NCBI RefSeq assembly: GCF_014648355.1
Contig: NZ_BMQY01000003.1
Location: 205,898 to 269,897, forward strand
DNA from: Couchioplanes azureus
GTDB lineage: Bacteria; Actinomycetota; Actinomycetes; Mycobacteriales; Micromonosporaceae
DNA length: 64,000 nucleotides
Direction: 5' to 3'
Positions 24,465 through 38,990 of this stretch are shown here, piece by piece. Within the stretch, counting starts at the first letter, position 1. Each line of letters starts with the position of its first letter. The notes under the pieces were generated by a model. That model was given only the letters and a program-made list of their open reading frames with translations, made no database searches and had not been told where the DNA came from. The position numbers were made by a program, and so were the translations under genes.

Positions 24465-26006
24465 ATGTCCTCGTTCATCGACCTCGGCGTGCCCACTGAG
24501 CTCGCCGGGGTGCTTGCCGGTCTCGGCATCAGCTCCCCCTTCCCGATCCAGGCCGCGACGCTGCCCGACTCGCTCGCCGGCCGGGACGTGCTCGGCCGCG
24601 GGCGGACCGGCTCCGGCAAGACGTACGCCTTCGCCCTGCCGGTCGTGGCCCGCCTCGCCGCCTCCCGGACGCCCCGCCGGCCGGGCCGTCCCCGGGCGCT
24701 GATCCTTGCGCCCACCCGCGAGCTGGCCACCCAGATCGACGCCACCCTCGCCCCGCTGGCCACCGCGATGGGCCTGCGCACCCTGACCGTCTTCGGCGGG
24801 GTCGGCCCCCACCCGCAGATCAAGGGCCTCAAGGCGGGCGTCGACATCGTCGTGGCCTGCCCCGGCCGGCTCGCCGACCACCTGCAGAGCGGGCACGCCA
24901 GCCTGGACGCGGTGGAGATCACCGTGCTGGACGAGGCCGACCACATGGCCGACCTCGGCTTCCTGCCGGTGGTCCGGCGGCTCATGGACGCGACGCCGCG
25001 CGACGGCCAGCGGATGCTCTTCTCGGCCACCCTCGACGGCGGCGTCGACGTGCTCGTCCAGCGCTTCATGCGCAAGCCCGTGACGCACCACGTGGACGCG
25101 GCCGCCGAGGCGCCGGTGGAGATGGCCCACCACGTGCTGCACGTGCAGCACGACGACCGCTTCCCGGTGCTGGTCGACCTGGTCGCCGCGCCGGGCCGCA
25201 CGGTCGTGTTCACCCGCACCAAGCGCCGGGCCAAGACGCTGACCCGCCAGCTCGTCGCGGCCGGGGTGCCCGCCGTCGAGCTGCACGGCAACCTCGCGCA
25301 GAACGCCCGCAACCGCAACCTGTCGGCGTTCTCGGACGGCAGCGCGCAGACCCTGGTCGCGACCGACATCGCCGCCCGCGGCATCCACGTGGACGACGTG
25401 GCGCTCGTCATCCACGCCGACCCGCCGGTGGAGCACAAGGCCTACCTGCACCGCTCGGGGCGTACGGCCCGGGCCGGCGCGCAGGGCACGGTGGTCACCC
25501 TGATGACCGACGACCAGCAGGGCGACGTGCGGGACCTGACCCGTAAGGCGGGCATCAAGCCCACCACGACCAAGGCGCGGCCCGGTCACCCGCTCCTGGC
25601 CCAGCTGGCCCCGGGCGAGCGCAGCTTCACCCCGCCGCCCGCGCCGGCCTCCGCCGAACCGGCCGCGGGCCCCGGCGAGGCCCGGCCGGGACGGTCGCGG
25701 CGCGGCCGGGCCCGGGCCGCCGGCCGCCCGGCCGGCGGCGGCCACGACCAGAGCACCCCGAAGGGCGGCGGCCGCGGCCAGGCCGAGGTGCCGGCCCAGG
25801 GCGCCCGCTCGCAGGGCACCCGCTCCCCGGCCGCCCGCGGCGGCCAGAGCGGTTCGCGCGGCGGTCAGCCGGCGCGGACCCAGAACGGTCAGCCGCGGAG
25901 CCGGCGCACCGGGGGCACGGGCTCGACGCCCGTGCACACCAGCCAGTCCGGCGGCGCCGCCGCGTTCTCGGCCGGCACCCGGGTGGGCGGGCGTCGCGGC
26001 CGCTGA
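24465..26006 (+). CDS. DEAD-box ATP-dependent RNA helicase
   Basis: 513 residues. All motifs are present in order: Q motif (FPIQAATLPDSL), I GRTGSGKT, Ia PTRELATQ, CPGRLADH, II DEAD (VLDEADHMAD), III SAT, V ATDIAARGIHVDDV and VI HRSGRTARAG. The last 130 residues are a basic, Gly/Arg/Gln-rich unstructured tail that likely binds RNA. Such helicases act in ribosome assembly and RNA turnover, often at low temperature. ATG 24465 has GGAG 11 nt upstream. The 250-bp gap to the divergent sigma gene leaves room for a long leader, which is common for cold-induced helicases (inference). Confidence 0.93.
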   Translation: MSSFIDLGVPTELAGVLAGLGISSPFPIQAATLPDSLAGRDVLGRGRTGSGKTYAFALPVVARLAASRTPRRPGRPRALILAPTRELATQIDATLAPLATAMGLRTLTVFGGVGPHPQIKGLKAGVDIVVACPGRLADHLQSGHASLDAVEITVLDEADHMADLGFLPVVRRLMDATPRDGQRMLFSATLDGGVDVLVQRFMRKPVTHHVDAAAEAPVEMAHHVLHVQHDDRFPVLVDLVAAPGRTVVFTRTKRRAKTLTRQLVAAGVPAVELHGNLAQNARNRNLSAFSDGSAQTLVATDIAARGIHVDDVALVIHADPPVEHKAYLHRSGRTARAGAQGTVVTLMTDDQQGDVRDLTRKAGIKPTTTKARPGHPLLAQLAPGERSFTPPPAPASAEPAAGPGEARPGRSRRGRARAAGRPAGGGHDQSTPKGGGRGQAEVPAQGARSQGTRSPAARGGQSGSRGGQPARTQNGQPRSRRTGGTGSTPVHTSQSGGAAAFSAGTRVGGRRGR

Positions 26007-26024
26007 CCCGTCGGGGCTGTCGAC

Positions 26025-26060
26025 CCGCCGGCGGTCGTGACCAGTCACGGCTGCCGGCGG
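26025..26060. terminator. Two-tier hairpin terminator
   Basis: CCGCCGGC (26025-26032) pairs with GCCGGCGG (26053-26060), and inside it GTGAC (26037-26041) pairs with GTCAC (26044-26048). It lies between the convergent DEAD-box and NlpC/P60-like genes. Confidence 0.7.
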
Positions 26061-26071
26061 CGACGCCGGCG

Positions 26072-26716
26072 TCAGGGAATGCTGACGGCGATCTCGGCGC
26101 CCAGCCGGTAGCCGTCGCACAGCTCCAGCTCGTCCCCGCTCCAGAAGCGGCCGGGGTCGTACCAGTTGGGCTGACGGCCGCGCGGCAGCAGGCCCATCTC
26201 CTCATAGGTCACCGCGACCACCTCCGCGCAGTAGGCGAACTCGAGGTCGCCCTCGGTCCGGACGCCGCGCTGCCAGGGCAGGCGGATCTGCGGCACCCGG
26301 CCGCGCGCCCAGCGCCAGGCGAGCCGGGCGGTCGAGGGAAAGGGCGTGCCGTCGAGCCGGGCGACCGTCTTGAGGGCACGGTCCTCCATGTCCTCGGTCA
26401 CCGGCTGCTCGAGCTGGCGCAGCCAGCCCCGCTGGCCGTACCGGTGCGCCCATACGGTCACCGCGTCGCGCAGGTCGTGCAGCTGCACACCGCGCTGGAA
26501 GGTCCCCGACCACAGGTCCGGCAGGGACTTGCCCAGCTCGGCGTGCCACATCAGCGGCGGCATGTCCTCGATGACGATCGCCATGCCGACGTGGTTGACC
26601 GGGCTGTTGGTCATGGCCTGGATGGCGCGGTCCGGGCCCGAGCGGCCGCGGAACAGCCAGACGTCACCCGTACGCGTCAGATCGATGGCCTCGTCGAGGC
26701 TGATGTCGGCAACCAC
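26072..26716 (-). CDS. Permuted NlpC/P60-like (YiiX/YebB-type) cysteine hydrolase
   Basis: 214 residues. The catalytic His comes before the Cys, as in circularly permuted papain-like enzymes: H42 in SPVNHVGMAIV and C163 in FAYCAEVVA. The opening TRTGDVWLFRG is also typical. No signal peptide is present. The clan includes lipid-acyl hydrolases and peptidases, and the substrate here is unknown. The start is GTG at 26716 with GAGGA upstream; only 17 bp separate it from the divergent ATG of the 59-aa gene, so promoters must lie inside the opposing genes. Confidence 0.75.
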   Translation of the reverse strand: MVADISLDEAIDLTRTGDVWLFRGRSGPDRAIQAMTNSPVNHVGMAIVIEDMPPLMWHAELGKSLPDLWSGTFQRGVQLHDLRDAVTVWAHRYGQRGWLRQLEQPVTEDMEDRALKTVARLDGTPFPSTARLAWRWARGRVPQIRLPWQRGVRTEGDLEFAYCAEVVAVTYEEMGLLPRGRQPNWYDPGRFWSGDELELCDGYRLGAEIAVSIP

Positions 26717-26733
26717 GTGTCTATCCTCGGCAG

Positions 26734-26913
26734 ATGCGTTGGTGGAAAGTAGCGGGATTGGCCGGGCTGGCGGGAGTCGCCGCCACCGGGGTGGTGCTGG
26801 CGCGCCAGGAGCGGCGCCGGCGGGCGTACACGCCGGAAGAGATCAGGGAGCGGCTGCACGCCCGGGTCGCCGAGGCGGACACACCGGGGACGGCGGCACC
26901 GTCGCAGGACTGA
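26734..26913 (+). CDS. Small membrane protein, 59 aa
   Basis: 59 residues: MRWWKVAGLAGLAGVAATG forms one transmembrane helix, followed by a basic stretch (RQERRRRAY) and an amphipathic helix (TPEEIRERLHARVAEA). This pattern of one N-terminal helix and a cytoplasmic charged helix is common in small actinobacterial membrane proteins. There is no ribosome-binding site; a TATCCT box at 26722-26727 ends 6 bp before the ATG, which fits a leaderless transcript. It is convergent with the App1-like gene. Function unknown. Confidence 0.7.
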   Translation: MRWWKVAGLAGLAGVAATGVVLARQERRRRAYTPEEIRERLHARVAEADTPGTAAPSQD

Positions 26914-26925
26914 CATCCGCGGCGC

Positions 26926-27966
26926 TCAGACAACGTCGGTGTCCCGCAGCAGCGACCAGAGGCCGGCGCCGTCCGGCGCGGAGAACCAGGTCTTGCCGCC
27001 CGAGCCGACCGCCTCCGCGCCGCCCGTCGGCCCGGGAATGGCGCCGGCGAGCACGGCCTGCGTCGGCGACAGGCGGCGGATGGCGACCGCGGCGACGCTG
27101 TCCGGGTGCGCGTGCGCGAACTCGGAGTAGATCTCCTGGTCGTGCTGCCCGTCGTCGCCGATGAGCAGCCACCGGATGTCCGGGAACTCGGCGGAGAGCC
27201 GGGAGAGGGTGTTGCGCTTGTGCTCCTGACCGCTGCGGAACCAGCGGTCCGGGGTCGGGCCCCAGTCGGTCAGCAGCAGCGGGCCGGCGGGGTACAGGTG
27301 GCGGGACAGGAAGCGGGTCAGCGTGGGTGCCACGTTCCACGCGCCGGTCGAGAGGTAGAAGACCGGCGCGCCCGGGTTGGCGGTGACCAGCCGCTCGTAG
27401 AGTACGGCCATGCCGGGCACGGCCGCGCGGGCGTGCTCGTCGAGGACGAAGGTGTTCCAGGCCGCGAGCAGCGGACGCGGCAGGGCGGTCACCATCACCG
27501 TGTCGTCGATGTCGCTGATGAGGCCGAACTTCATCGCCGGATCGACCACCCGGATCGGCGCCTCCACCGGATCTGCGCCCTCGGTGAGCAGCCGCACGCA
27601 GCCCCACCCCGGCGCGAGGTCGCCCTTGACCCGGGCGTCGACGTAGCCGCTGCGGTCGGTGCGCGTCTCGTGGACCTGATCGCCGATCTCGATCTGCACC
27701 GTCGCGTTGTTCACGGGCGAGGTGGTGAAGCTGCGCCAGCCGCGCACCTTCTCCCGCCGTTTCGGCGCCGCGGCGCGCCGGGAGAGCACGACCCGGGCCA
27801 TGACCCGCGCCCAGCCCGGGGCGCCGTATCCGGTGTACGCCGTGATCACCGGGCGCCAGCCGCGCTGACGCAGCCGGCGCTCGACGACCTCGTGGACGGC
27901 ATCCTCGATCCGCGCGGCGCGGTGCAGCCGCGCGGCGGGCGGGAGGCCCGCCGGGGTCAACGACAC
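26926..27966 (-). CDS. App1-like phosphatase (DUF2183, HAD-type)
   Basis: 346 residues. The C-terminal catalytic domain starts with the DxDxT motif in SDIDDTV (D152, D154), followed by FYLSTGAWN (motif II) and LLIGDDGQHDQEIY (motif IV), matching yeast App1 phosphatidate phosphatase and bacterial DUF2183 proteins. The N-terminal half is beta-rich (VNNATVQIEIG, TRTDRSGYVDA). It may dephosphorylate phosphatidate or a related lipid at the membrane; the substrate is inferred from the family. The GTG at 27966 is preferred because GGAGG lies 6 nt upstream. Confidence 0.85.
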   Translation of the reverse strand: MSLTPAGLPPAARLHRAARIEDAVHEVVERRLRQRGWRPVITAYTGYGAPGWARVMARVVLSRRAAAPKRREKVRGWRSFTTSPVNNATVQIEIGDQVHETRTDRSGYVDARVKGDLAPGWGCVRLLTEGADPVEAPIRVVDPAMKFGLISDIDDTVMVTALPRPLLAAWNTFVLDEHARAAVPGMAVLYERLVTANPGAPVFYLSTGAWNVAPTLTRFLSRHLYPAGPLLLTDWGPTPDRWFRSGQEHKRNTLSRLSAEFPDIRWLLIGDDGQHDQEIYSEFAHAHPDSVAAVAIRRLSPTQAVLAGAIPGPTGGAEAVGSGGKTWFSAPDGAGLWSLLRDTDVV

Positions 27967-28071
27967 TGTGGCCTCCTGCCTTTCACCCGTCGACGCCTCT
28001 GTGACGGTACCCGGCCCGCCTGAGTCCCGCGCCGCAACGACCGGAACGGGCGGGCGATCCACACTGGAGGA

Positions 28072-28878
28072 TCAATGCGCCGTCAGGGTCGCCGCCGGGC
28101 GCGCCACCGGCTCGGCGGGGCTCCATTGTCCGGCTCGCCCGCGCCCGCCGACCGGCCGGGGATCGCCGACGGGACGCAGGTCACGACCGGCACGCAGGCG
28201 CGCGGCCAGCGCCTCGGCGCGCAGGGTGCGCAGGGCGGCCGCGGCCTTCTCCGCTTCCTCCCACGCGGCACGCTCGTGCTGGGTGGCCGCCTGGTACGCC
28301 GCGAAGCGATGCTCGCGCACGGCGGACCGCAGCGCCGCCTCCTGGGCCACCGGGTGCTTGCGGGGATTCCATCCGCCGCGGTGCGCCAGGGCCTCGTTGA
28401 GCTGGGCGATCGACAGTTCCTTGCGCCGGCACGCGGCGACGGCGGAGCGGTGCAGGAACCGCTCCCGGTCGGCGATCTCGGCCCGGGTCCGGCGCTGCCG
28501 GAGGATCGGGAACGCGGCCGCGGCGGTGCAGCGGCGCGCCGTGCGGTCGGCGGCGTCGAACGCGGCCCAGGCCTCGTCCACCCCTTCCTGGGCACGTTCC
28601 CAGTCCGCGCGCCGGCGGGCGGCGATCTCGGCGGCGCGTACGACGGCCCGCGCCACCTCGTCGGCGTACCGATCGGCCTCGCCGTCCGCCGCGGTGGCGA
28701 CGGCCGGCCGCCCATCCCGGCGGCGCAGGGCCGGGCGGACCCGCCCGGCGTCCCCGCCACGGACGGCGGGGAGGCCACGCCGGCCCTCCCGGCGGGGCAG
28801 GGCCAGAGCGGCCGCCGCGGCGGCGACGGCGAGCAGCAGGGTCATCCAAAGAACGACAGCGGTTTCCACGATTGGCAC
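28072..28878 (-). CDS. Membrane-anchored coiled-coil protein of unknown function
   Basis: 268 residues. An N-terminal transmembrane helix (TAVVLWMTLLLAVAAAAAAL) is followed by about 190 mostly charged residues with high helical and coiled-coil potential (ERAAWEEAEKAAAALRTLRAEALAARLRA). No enzymatic motif is visible. The start is uncertain: GTG 28878 is chosen since the upstream frame would overlap the next minus-strand gene by 89 bp; an ATG at 28944 is also possible. It probably forms a unit with the small protein encoded at 28997-29362. I do not recognise the family. Confidence 0.6.
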   Translation of the reverse strand: MPIVETAVVLWMTLLLAVAAAAAALALPRREGRRGLPAVRGGDAGRVRPALRRRDGRPAVATAADGEADRYADEVARAVVRAAEIAARRRADWERAQEGVDEAWAAFDAADRTARRCTAAAAFPILRQRRTRAEIADRERFLHRSAVAACRRKELSIAQLNEALAHRGGWNPRKHPVAQEAALRSAVREHRFAAYQAATQHERAAWEEAEKAAAALRTLRAEALAARLRAGRDLRPVGDPRPVGGRGRAGQWSPAEPVARPAATLTAH

Positions 28879-28996
28879 CGGTTTCTCTCGTGCGTCGGGG
28901 GGTTCGCTTTCGGCGAGGGGAACGACGTCGGTGACGCCCGGCATGCCGCGCACGGGCACGCGAAGGCCCGGGTGGCACGGGTGGAGGAACGGTGGC

Positions 28997-29362
28997 TCAG
29001 ACGAGCGGCGGACCGCGCCCGGAGTGGGCGCACGGTGCGACGCCGCCGGGCAGCGGGAGCCTTCCGTCGCCGAGGCGCGCGACATCCTCCGGCTCGAGCA
29101 CCGGGATGCGGGCGGCCGGGGCGGCGTCGATCCGCCCGGCCGGCACGGCGGCCGGGTCGGCCACCTCGATCCGGCCGGTCAGGGCCGCGCCGGGGCGCGG
29201 GGCATCCACGGTGGTGACCAGCACGCCGGTGGCCGGCGGCGCGGGCGCGGCGGCCAGGGCCGGGGCGGCGAAGGCCAGGGCGATCAGCGCCAGGCCGGTC
29301 AGGAACTGCAGCAGGCGGCGCCCGTCCCAGAGACGGGGAAGCAGGCGCGCGACGACAGCCAC
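28997..29362 (-). CDS. Small exported or membrane protein, 121 aa
   Basis: 121 residues. A basic start and a strong hydrophobic helix (LLQFLTGLALIALAFAAPAL) with an AxA site indicate a signal peptide or anchor; the rest is Pro/Ala/Gly-rich and low complexity. Codon bias on this strand supports coding. It lies upstream of the coiled-coil gene on the same strand and is divergent from the sirtuin (97 bp). Function unknown. Confidence 0.55.
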   Translation of the reverse strand: MAVVARLLPRLWDGRRLLQFLTGLALIALAFAAPALAAAPAPPATGVLVTTVDAPRPGAALTGRIEVADPAAVPAGRIDAAPAARIPVLEPEDVARLGDGRLPLPGGVAPCAHSGRGPPLV

Positions 29363-29459
29363 CCGATCAACTTACCGTCATCCGCAGGTCCGTGCACAGA
29401 ACGTATCGACTGGGTACTTCGTCCCACTCCGGCGGGTGACCCCGGCGAGGGATCATGGT

Positions 29460-30305
29460 GTGGTGGAGCGAGTGGACGAGCTGGCCGGCTGGGTCGGCGA
29501 CGGCGGGGTGGTCGTGCTGAGCGGCGCGGGGCTCTCCACGGAGTCCGGCATCCCGGACTATCGCGGGCCCTCGGGGGTGGCCCGGCGCGCGACCCCGATG
29601 ACGTACCAGACGTTCACCGGCGATCCGGCCGCCCGGCGGCGCTACTGGGCCCGCAGCCATCTGGGCTGGCGCACGATCGGCGGCGCCCGCCCCAACGCCG
29701 GGCACCGGGCGGTGGCGCGCCTGCAGGAGCTCGGGCGGCTCGACGGCATCATCACGCAGAACGTCGACGGGCTGCACCAGGCCGGTGGCGCGCACGCCGT
29801 CGTGGAGCTGCACGGCAACCTGTCCCGGGTCGTCTGCCTGGACTGCGGAGCGCTCAGCGGGCGCGCCGAGCTCGGCCGGCGGCTCGACGCCGCCAACCCG
29901 GGCTTCGCGGCGGCCGTGTCCGCGGTGAACCCGGACGGCGACGTGGAGATCGACGACGCGGCGCTGGACGGCTTCGAGGTGGTCGCCTGCGCAACCTGCG
30001 GCGGCGTGCTCAAGCCGGACGTCGTCTACTTCGGCGAGACGGTGCCTGCCGAGCGGGTCGCCCGCGGCTTCGAGCTGGTCGCGGGCGCCCGGACCCTGCT
30101 CGTCCTGGGCTCGTCGCTGACCGTCATGTCCGGTCGGCGGTTCGTGGTGCGCGCCGCGAAGGAGGGCGTGCGCGTCGCGATCGTCAACCAGGGCGCCACC
30201 CGCGGGGACCCCTACGCACAGCTCGTGGTCGACGCCCCGCTGGGCCGGGTGCTGCCGGAGATCGTCCGGCGGGTCGAGGGCTCGTGGTGCGCGGAAGGAG
30301 CATAA
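29460..30305 (+). CDS. NAD-dependent protein deacylase, Sir2 family (SIRT4-like class II)
   Basis: 281 residues. Sirtuin motifs: GAGLSTESGIPDYRG, TQNVDGLHQAGG, catalytic His in ELHGNLSRVVC, zinc cysteines CLDC and CATC, and GSSLTVMSG. The long insert between the zinc pairs (NPGFAAAVSAVNPDGDVEI) is typical of class II (SIRT4-like) sirtuins. It removes acyl groups from lysines using NAD+. The start is a GTG at 29460 with AGG about 9 nt upstream; a second GTG follows directly. It precedes the LacI regulator by 156 bp but is not obviously part of that operon. Confidence 0.92.
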   Translation: MVERVDELAGWVGDGGVVVLSGAGLSTESGIPDYRGPSGVARRATPMTYQTFTGDPAARRRYWARSHLGWRTIGGARPNAGHRAVARLQELGRLDGIITQNVDGLHQAGGAHAVVELHGNLSRVVCLDCGALSGRAELGRRLDAANPGFAAAVSAVNPDGDVEIDDAALDGFEVVACATCGGVLKPDVVYFGETVPAERVARGFELVAGARTLLVLGSSLTVMSGRRFVVRAAKEGVRVAIVNQGATRGDPYAQLVVDAPLGRVLPEIVRRVEGSWCAEGA

Positions 30306-30328
30306 CGAGCGGGCATCGGGACAGTCAC

Positions 30329-30338
30329 GTTTCGAAAC
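30329..30338. promoter_or_regulatory. Candidate LacI-type operator half (GTTTCGAAAC)
   Basis: A perfect 10-bp palindrome with a central CG, as in LacI/GalR-family operators, 124 bp before the LacI start. Confidence 0.4.
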
Positions 30339-30391
30339 CTGAATAAAGCCCGGGTCTCGTTGACGTGACGAGAGTCATAAATGTTTACTTC

Positions 30392-30417
30392 CGGAACCGC
30401 TACCGAAACCGGTTCCG
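30392..30417. promoter_or_regulatory. Candidate LacI operator cluster
   Basis: CGGAACCG (30392-30399) is complementary to CGGTTCCG (30410-30417), and between them AACCGGTT (30407-30414) is itself a palindrome with a central CG. This is the kind of symmetrical site LacI-family proteins bind, 45 bp upstream of the regulator start, which suggests autoregulation. Confidence 0.5.
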
Positions 30418-30461
30418 AAGCGACGGTGTGCCGTCCGCTCGGACGTCACGCCGGAGGACCC

Positions 30462-31481
30462 GTGCCCATCACCATCGCCGACGTCGCGGCCCGCGCCCAG
30501 GTCAGCAAGACCACGGTGTCGCGCGTGCTCAACGGCAAGGGTGAGCTGGACGCGTCCACCGCCGCGCGGGTTCGCGCGGTGATCGAGGAACTGGGCTACG
30601 TGCCCAGCGCCCGGGCGGTCGGGCTGGCCCGCGGACGAACCCGCGTGGTCGGCATGCTGGTGCCCTCGCTGACCTGGCCGTGGATCGGCGAGGTCCTGCA
30701 GGGCGCGGTCGACGTGCTCGAGACCGAGCGCTACGGCCTGCTGCTGTTCACCTGCAACCGCGGCGACGAATCGATGCGCCAGTTCAGCGCGCAGGTGTCC
30801 GCCAAGAGCTTCGACGGCCTGCTGGTCATCGAGCCCGAGGGCACCCTCGACCACATCGCCGCCCTGCACGCCCGCGGACTGCCGGTGGTGCTCATCGACG
30901 ACCGCGACGTCCAGCCCGGACAGATCCCGAGCGTGGGCACGACGCACTTCACCGGCGCCGGCGCGGCCGCCCGGCACCTGCTGGAGATCGGCCGCCGCCG
31001 GCCGCTGGTGATCGCCGGCCCGGCGCACTTCGGCTGCACCGTCCAGCGCCTCGACGGCTTCGCCGCCGAGTACGCCGAGGCGGGCCGTCCCATCCCCGCC
31101 GGCCACGTGCTCCCCGGCGACTTCACCATCGCCTGCGGCGTCGCGGCGGTGACCGCGGCGCTGGAGGCGGGGCTCGAGTTCGACTCGGTCTTCGCCCACA
31201 ACGACCTCTCCGCCACCGGCGCCATGCGGGCCCTGCTCGACGGCGGCCGGCGCATTCCGCACGACGTGGCGGTGGTGGGCTTCGACGACATCCCCCTGGC
31301 GGCACACACCCGGCCGCCGCTCAGCACGGTGCACCAGCCGCTGCGCGAGATGGGCGAGGCCGCGGCGCGCATGCTGCTCGCCCATTTCGAGGGCGCACCC
31401 CTGCCCAACCGTCCGACCGTCATTCCCGCCACCTTCGTGGCCCGCGCCTCCACGGGCGCACGCACGCCCGCCGCTGAGTGA
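30462..31481 (+). CDS. LacI-family transcriptional regulator of the beta-glucoside locus
   Basis: 339 residues. N-terminal helix-turn-helix and hinge ([22 protein letters not shown]) followed by a periplasmic-binding-protein-like effector domain ([40 protein letters not shown]). It should repress the transport and glycosidase genes downstream until it binds a sugar. GTG 30462 is supported by GGAGG 4 nt upstream. The substrate-binding protein gene starts 70 bp after its stop on the same strand. Palindromes before this gene are candidate operators. The effector is likely a beta-glucoside or cellodextrin, inferred from the GH1 gene. Confidence 0.9.
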   Translation: MPITIADVAARAQVSKTTVSRVLNGKGELDASTAARVRAVIEELGYVPSARAVGLARGRTRVVGMLVPSLTWPWIGEVLQGAVDVLETERYGLLLFTCNRGDESMRQFSAQVSAKSFDGLLVIEPEGTLDHIAALHARGLPVVLIDDRDVQPGQIPSVGTTHFTGAGAAARHLLEIGRRRPLVIAGPAHFGCTVQRLDGFAAEYAEAGRPIPAGHVLPGDFTIACGVAAVTAALEAGLEFDSVFAHNDLSATGAMRALLDGGRRIPHDVAVVGFDDIPLAAHTRPPLSTVHQPLREMGEAAARMLLAHFEGAPLPNRPTVIPATFVARASTGARTPAAE

Positions 31482-31551
31482 CCCCGACTCGTCCGCCGGC
31501 ACCCCGGCCCCCTCCTACCCCTGCCGTACGTATCACCTGAGGAGATCCGAA

Positions 31552-33234
<1,683 letters not shown>

Positions 33235-33240
33235 CCCGCA

Positions 33241-33270
33241 CCGCCCCCGGGGCCCGCGTCCCGGGGGCGG
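33241..33270 (+). terminator. Intercistronic hairpin after the binding-protein gene
   Basis: CCGCCCCCGG (33241-33250) and CCGGGGGCGG (33261-33270) form a perfect 10-bp stem. Placed between the binding protein and the first ATPase gene, it may stop part of the transcripts or protect the 5' message, giving an excess of binding protein. Confidence 0.65.
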
Positions 33271-33309
33271 CACGGCGGCGGATCCGACCCCCTCTGCGAA
33301 GGAATCGGC

Positions 33310-34358
<1,049 letters not shown>

Positions 34359-34362
<4 letters not shown>

Positions 34363-35339
34363 GGTTCCTGCTCCAGCGGATCCTGTTCTACGCGTTCACC
34401 GCGTGGGCCGCGATCACCATCAACTTCTTCATCCCCCGCATGATCCCGGGCGACCCGGTCAAGTCGCTGCTCGCCCGCTACCAGGGCCAGATGAGCACCG
34501 AGGCGATCGACTCCCTCTACGTGCTGTTCGGCCTCGACCAGGACGCCACCCTCTGGAGCCAGTACGTCGACTACTGGCAGCAGCTCTTCCAGGGTGACCT
34601 GGGCCTGTCGTTCACCGCGTTCCCCGCGACGGTCTCCGAGGTCATCGGCGACGCGCTGCCCTGGACCGTGGCGCTGGTCGGGCTCACCACCGTCATCAGC
34701 TTCGTCCTGGGGACCGGCCTCGGCGTGCTCGCGGGCTGGCGGCGCGGGTCGTGGATCGACGGACTGCTGCCGACCACCACGTTCCTGTCCTCGGTGCCGT
34801 ACTTCTGGCTCGGCCTCCTGGCGATCTACCTGCTCGCCGGTCCCGGCAGCTTCTTCCCGTCCTCCGGCGGTTTCGAGCCCGGGCTGGTCCCGGCCTGGGA
34901 CCAGTACTTCATCCCGAGCGCCGTCCGGCACAGCCTGCTGCCCGCGCTGACCATCCTCGTCTCCTCGGTGAGCGGCTGGATCCTCGGCATGCGCAACATG
35001 ATGGTCACCGTCGCGGCGGAGGACTACATCACCGTCGCCCACGCCAAGGGCCTGCCCGAGCGCCGGGTCGCGGTGGGCTACGCGGCCCGCAACGCGCTGC
35101 TGCCCAACGTCTCCGGCTTCGCGCTGGCGCTGGGCTTCATCGTCGGCGGCACCCTGCTGGTGGAGATCGTCTTCTCGTATCCCGGGCTGGGCTTCCTGCT
35201 CTTCCGGGCGGTCGGGGCCAAGGACTACCCGCTGATGCAGGGCATCTTCCTGGTCATCACCGTCTCGGTGCTGCTGGCGAACCTCGTGGCCGACATCGCG
35301 TACCTGCTGCTCGACCCGCGTACCCGCAAGGAGGGCTGA
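34359..35339 (+). CDS. ABC transporter permease (OppB/DppB-like)
   Basis: 326 residues with six transmembrane helices and the permease EAA-type loop ([29 protein letters not shown]). N-terminal [23 protein letters not shown] is the family start. The ATG overlaps the stop of the ATPase gene by 4 bp and has GGGAGGAGG upstream. It pairs with the second permease to form the channel. Confidence 0.92.
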
Positions 35340-35342
35340 CCG

Positions 35343-36388
35343 GTGACCATTCCCGCCTCCACCATCGAGCAGGTCGCCGTGGCCCCGGCGCGGCGCAAAC
35401 GGTTCCGCTTCGTCGCCAACGCCAAGGCCGCCACCGGCCTGACGCTGCTGGGCGTCTACGTGCTCTTCGCGGTCATCGGGCCCTGGATCGCCCCGTACGA
35501 CCCGGACGCCCGCGGACCGGCGCTCGTGGCACCCCCCTCGGCCGACCACTGGTTCGGCACCACGCACCTCGGGCAGGACGTGCTCAGCCAGGTGCTCGTC
35601 GGCACCCGCGGCGTCATGCTCGTCGGGCTCACGGCCGGCGCGCTCGCCACCGTGCTCTCCGTCCTCATCGGAGTGACGGCCGGCTACCTCGGCGGCGGCT
35701 GGGACGACTGCCTCTCCGCGCTCTCCAACGTCTTCCTGGTGATGCCGGCGCTGCCCCTGATCATCATCGTGACCGCGGCGGCGCCGGGCGGCGGCGACAC
35801 CCTGGTCGCCCTGATCATCGGATGCACCTCCTGGGCCTGGGGCGCGCGGGTGCTGCGGGCGCAGACCCTGTCGCTGCGCCGCCGCGACTACATCGAGGCG
35901 TCCCGGGCCACCGGCGAACGGACCTGGCGGATCATCCTCTTCGAGATCCTGCCCAACCTCACCGCGATCATCGCCTCGGGCTTCGTCGGTACGGTCATCT
36001 TCGCGGTCACCTCAGAGATCACCCTCGCCTTCATCGGCGTCGGCACGGTCTCGGAGTGGAACTGGGGAACGATCCTGTTCTGGGCCCAGAGCCAGCAGGC
36101 CCTGGCGCAGGGCGCATGGTGGTGGTTCGTCCCGGCCGGCCTGGCCATCGCCCTGCTGGGCACCGCCCTGTCACTGGTCAACTTCGGCATCGACGAGTTC
36201 GTCAGCCCCCGCCTGCGCAGCGCCGGCAAGACGAAGATCAAGACCACCTCCGGCCACACCGTACGGATGCGCGTCGGCTTCACCCCCGTGCTGAGCAACT
36301 CCCCGGCGCCGCACACCCAGGCGCGCCCCGTTCCGGCGATCACCACCGCGGCGGCCACGCCGGTGAACCGCGGCAAGGAGGCGACGCA

Positions 36389-36392
<4 letters not shown>
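35343..36392 (+). CDS. ABC transporter permease (OppC/DppC-like)
   Basis: 349 residues. A cytoplasmic N-terminal segment is followed by about six helices; [15 protein letters not shown] and [17 protein letters not shown] are OppC hallmarks. The EAA-like loop is [19 protein letters not shown]. The C-terminal 60 residues ([22 protein letters not shown]) form an unusual extra hydrophilic tail. The GTG start is preceded by AAGGAGG that overlaps the previous gene's end. Its TGA overlaps the next GTG. Confidence 0.9.
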
Positions 36393-38775
<2,383 letters not shown>

Positions 38776-38990
38776 CCGCTCGGGGCCGTTCTCGGGGACG
38801 GATCCTAGCTTGTTTGCTTGCGGGCGGCGCGGCCGTCCTTGCGGGCACCGCCCACCCGCTTGTGCGGCCGCGGCTCTTCTTGCGGCGCCAACCGCTTGCC
38901 GGCGCCCTCCCCGTCTGCCGGGCGCCATGCCCACCGGCCGGACGCTGCCTTGCTGGCCCGCGCCACCCCTTCACGCCGAGCGCACCATGC

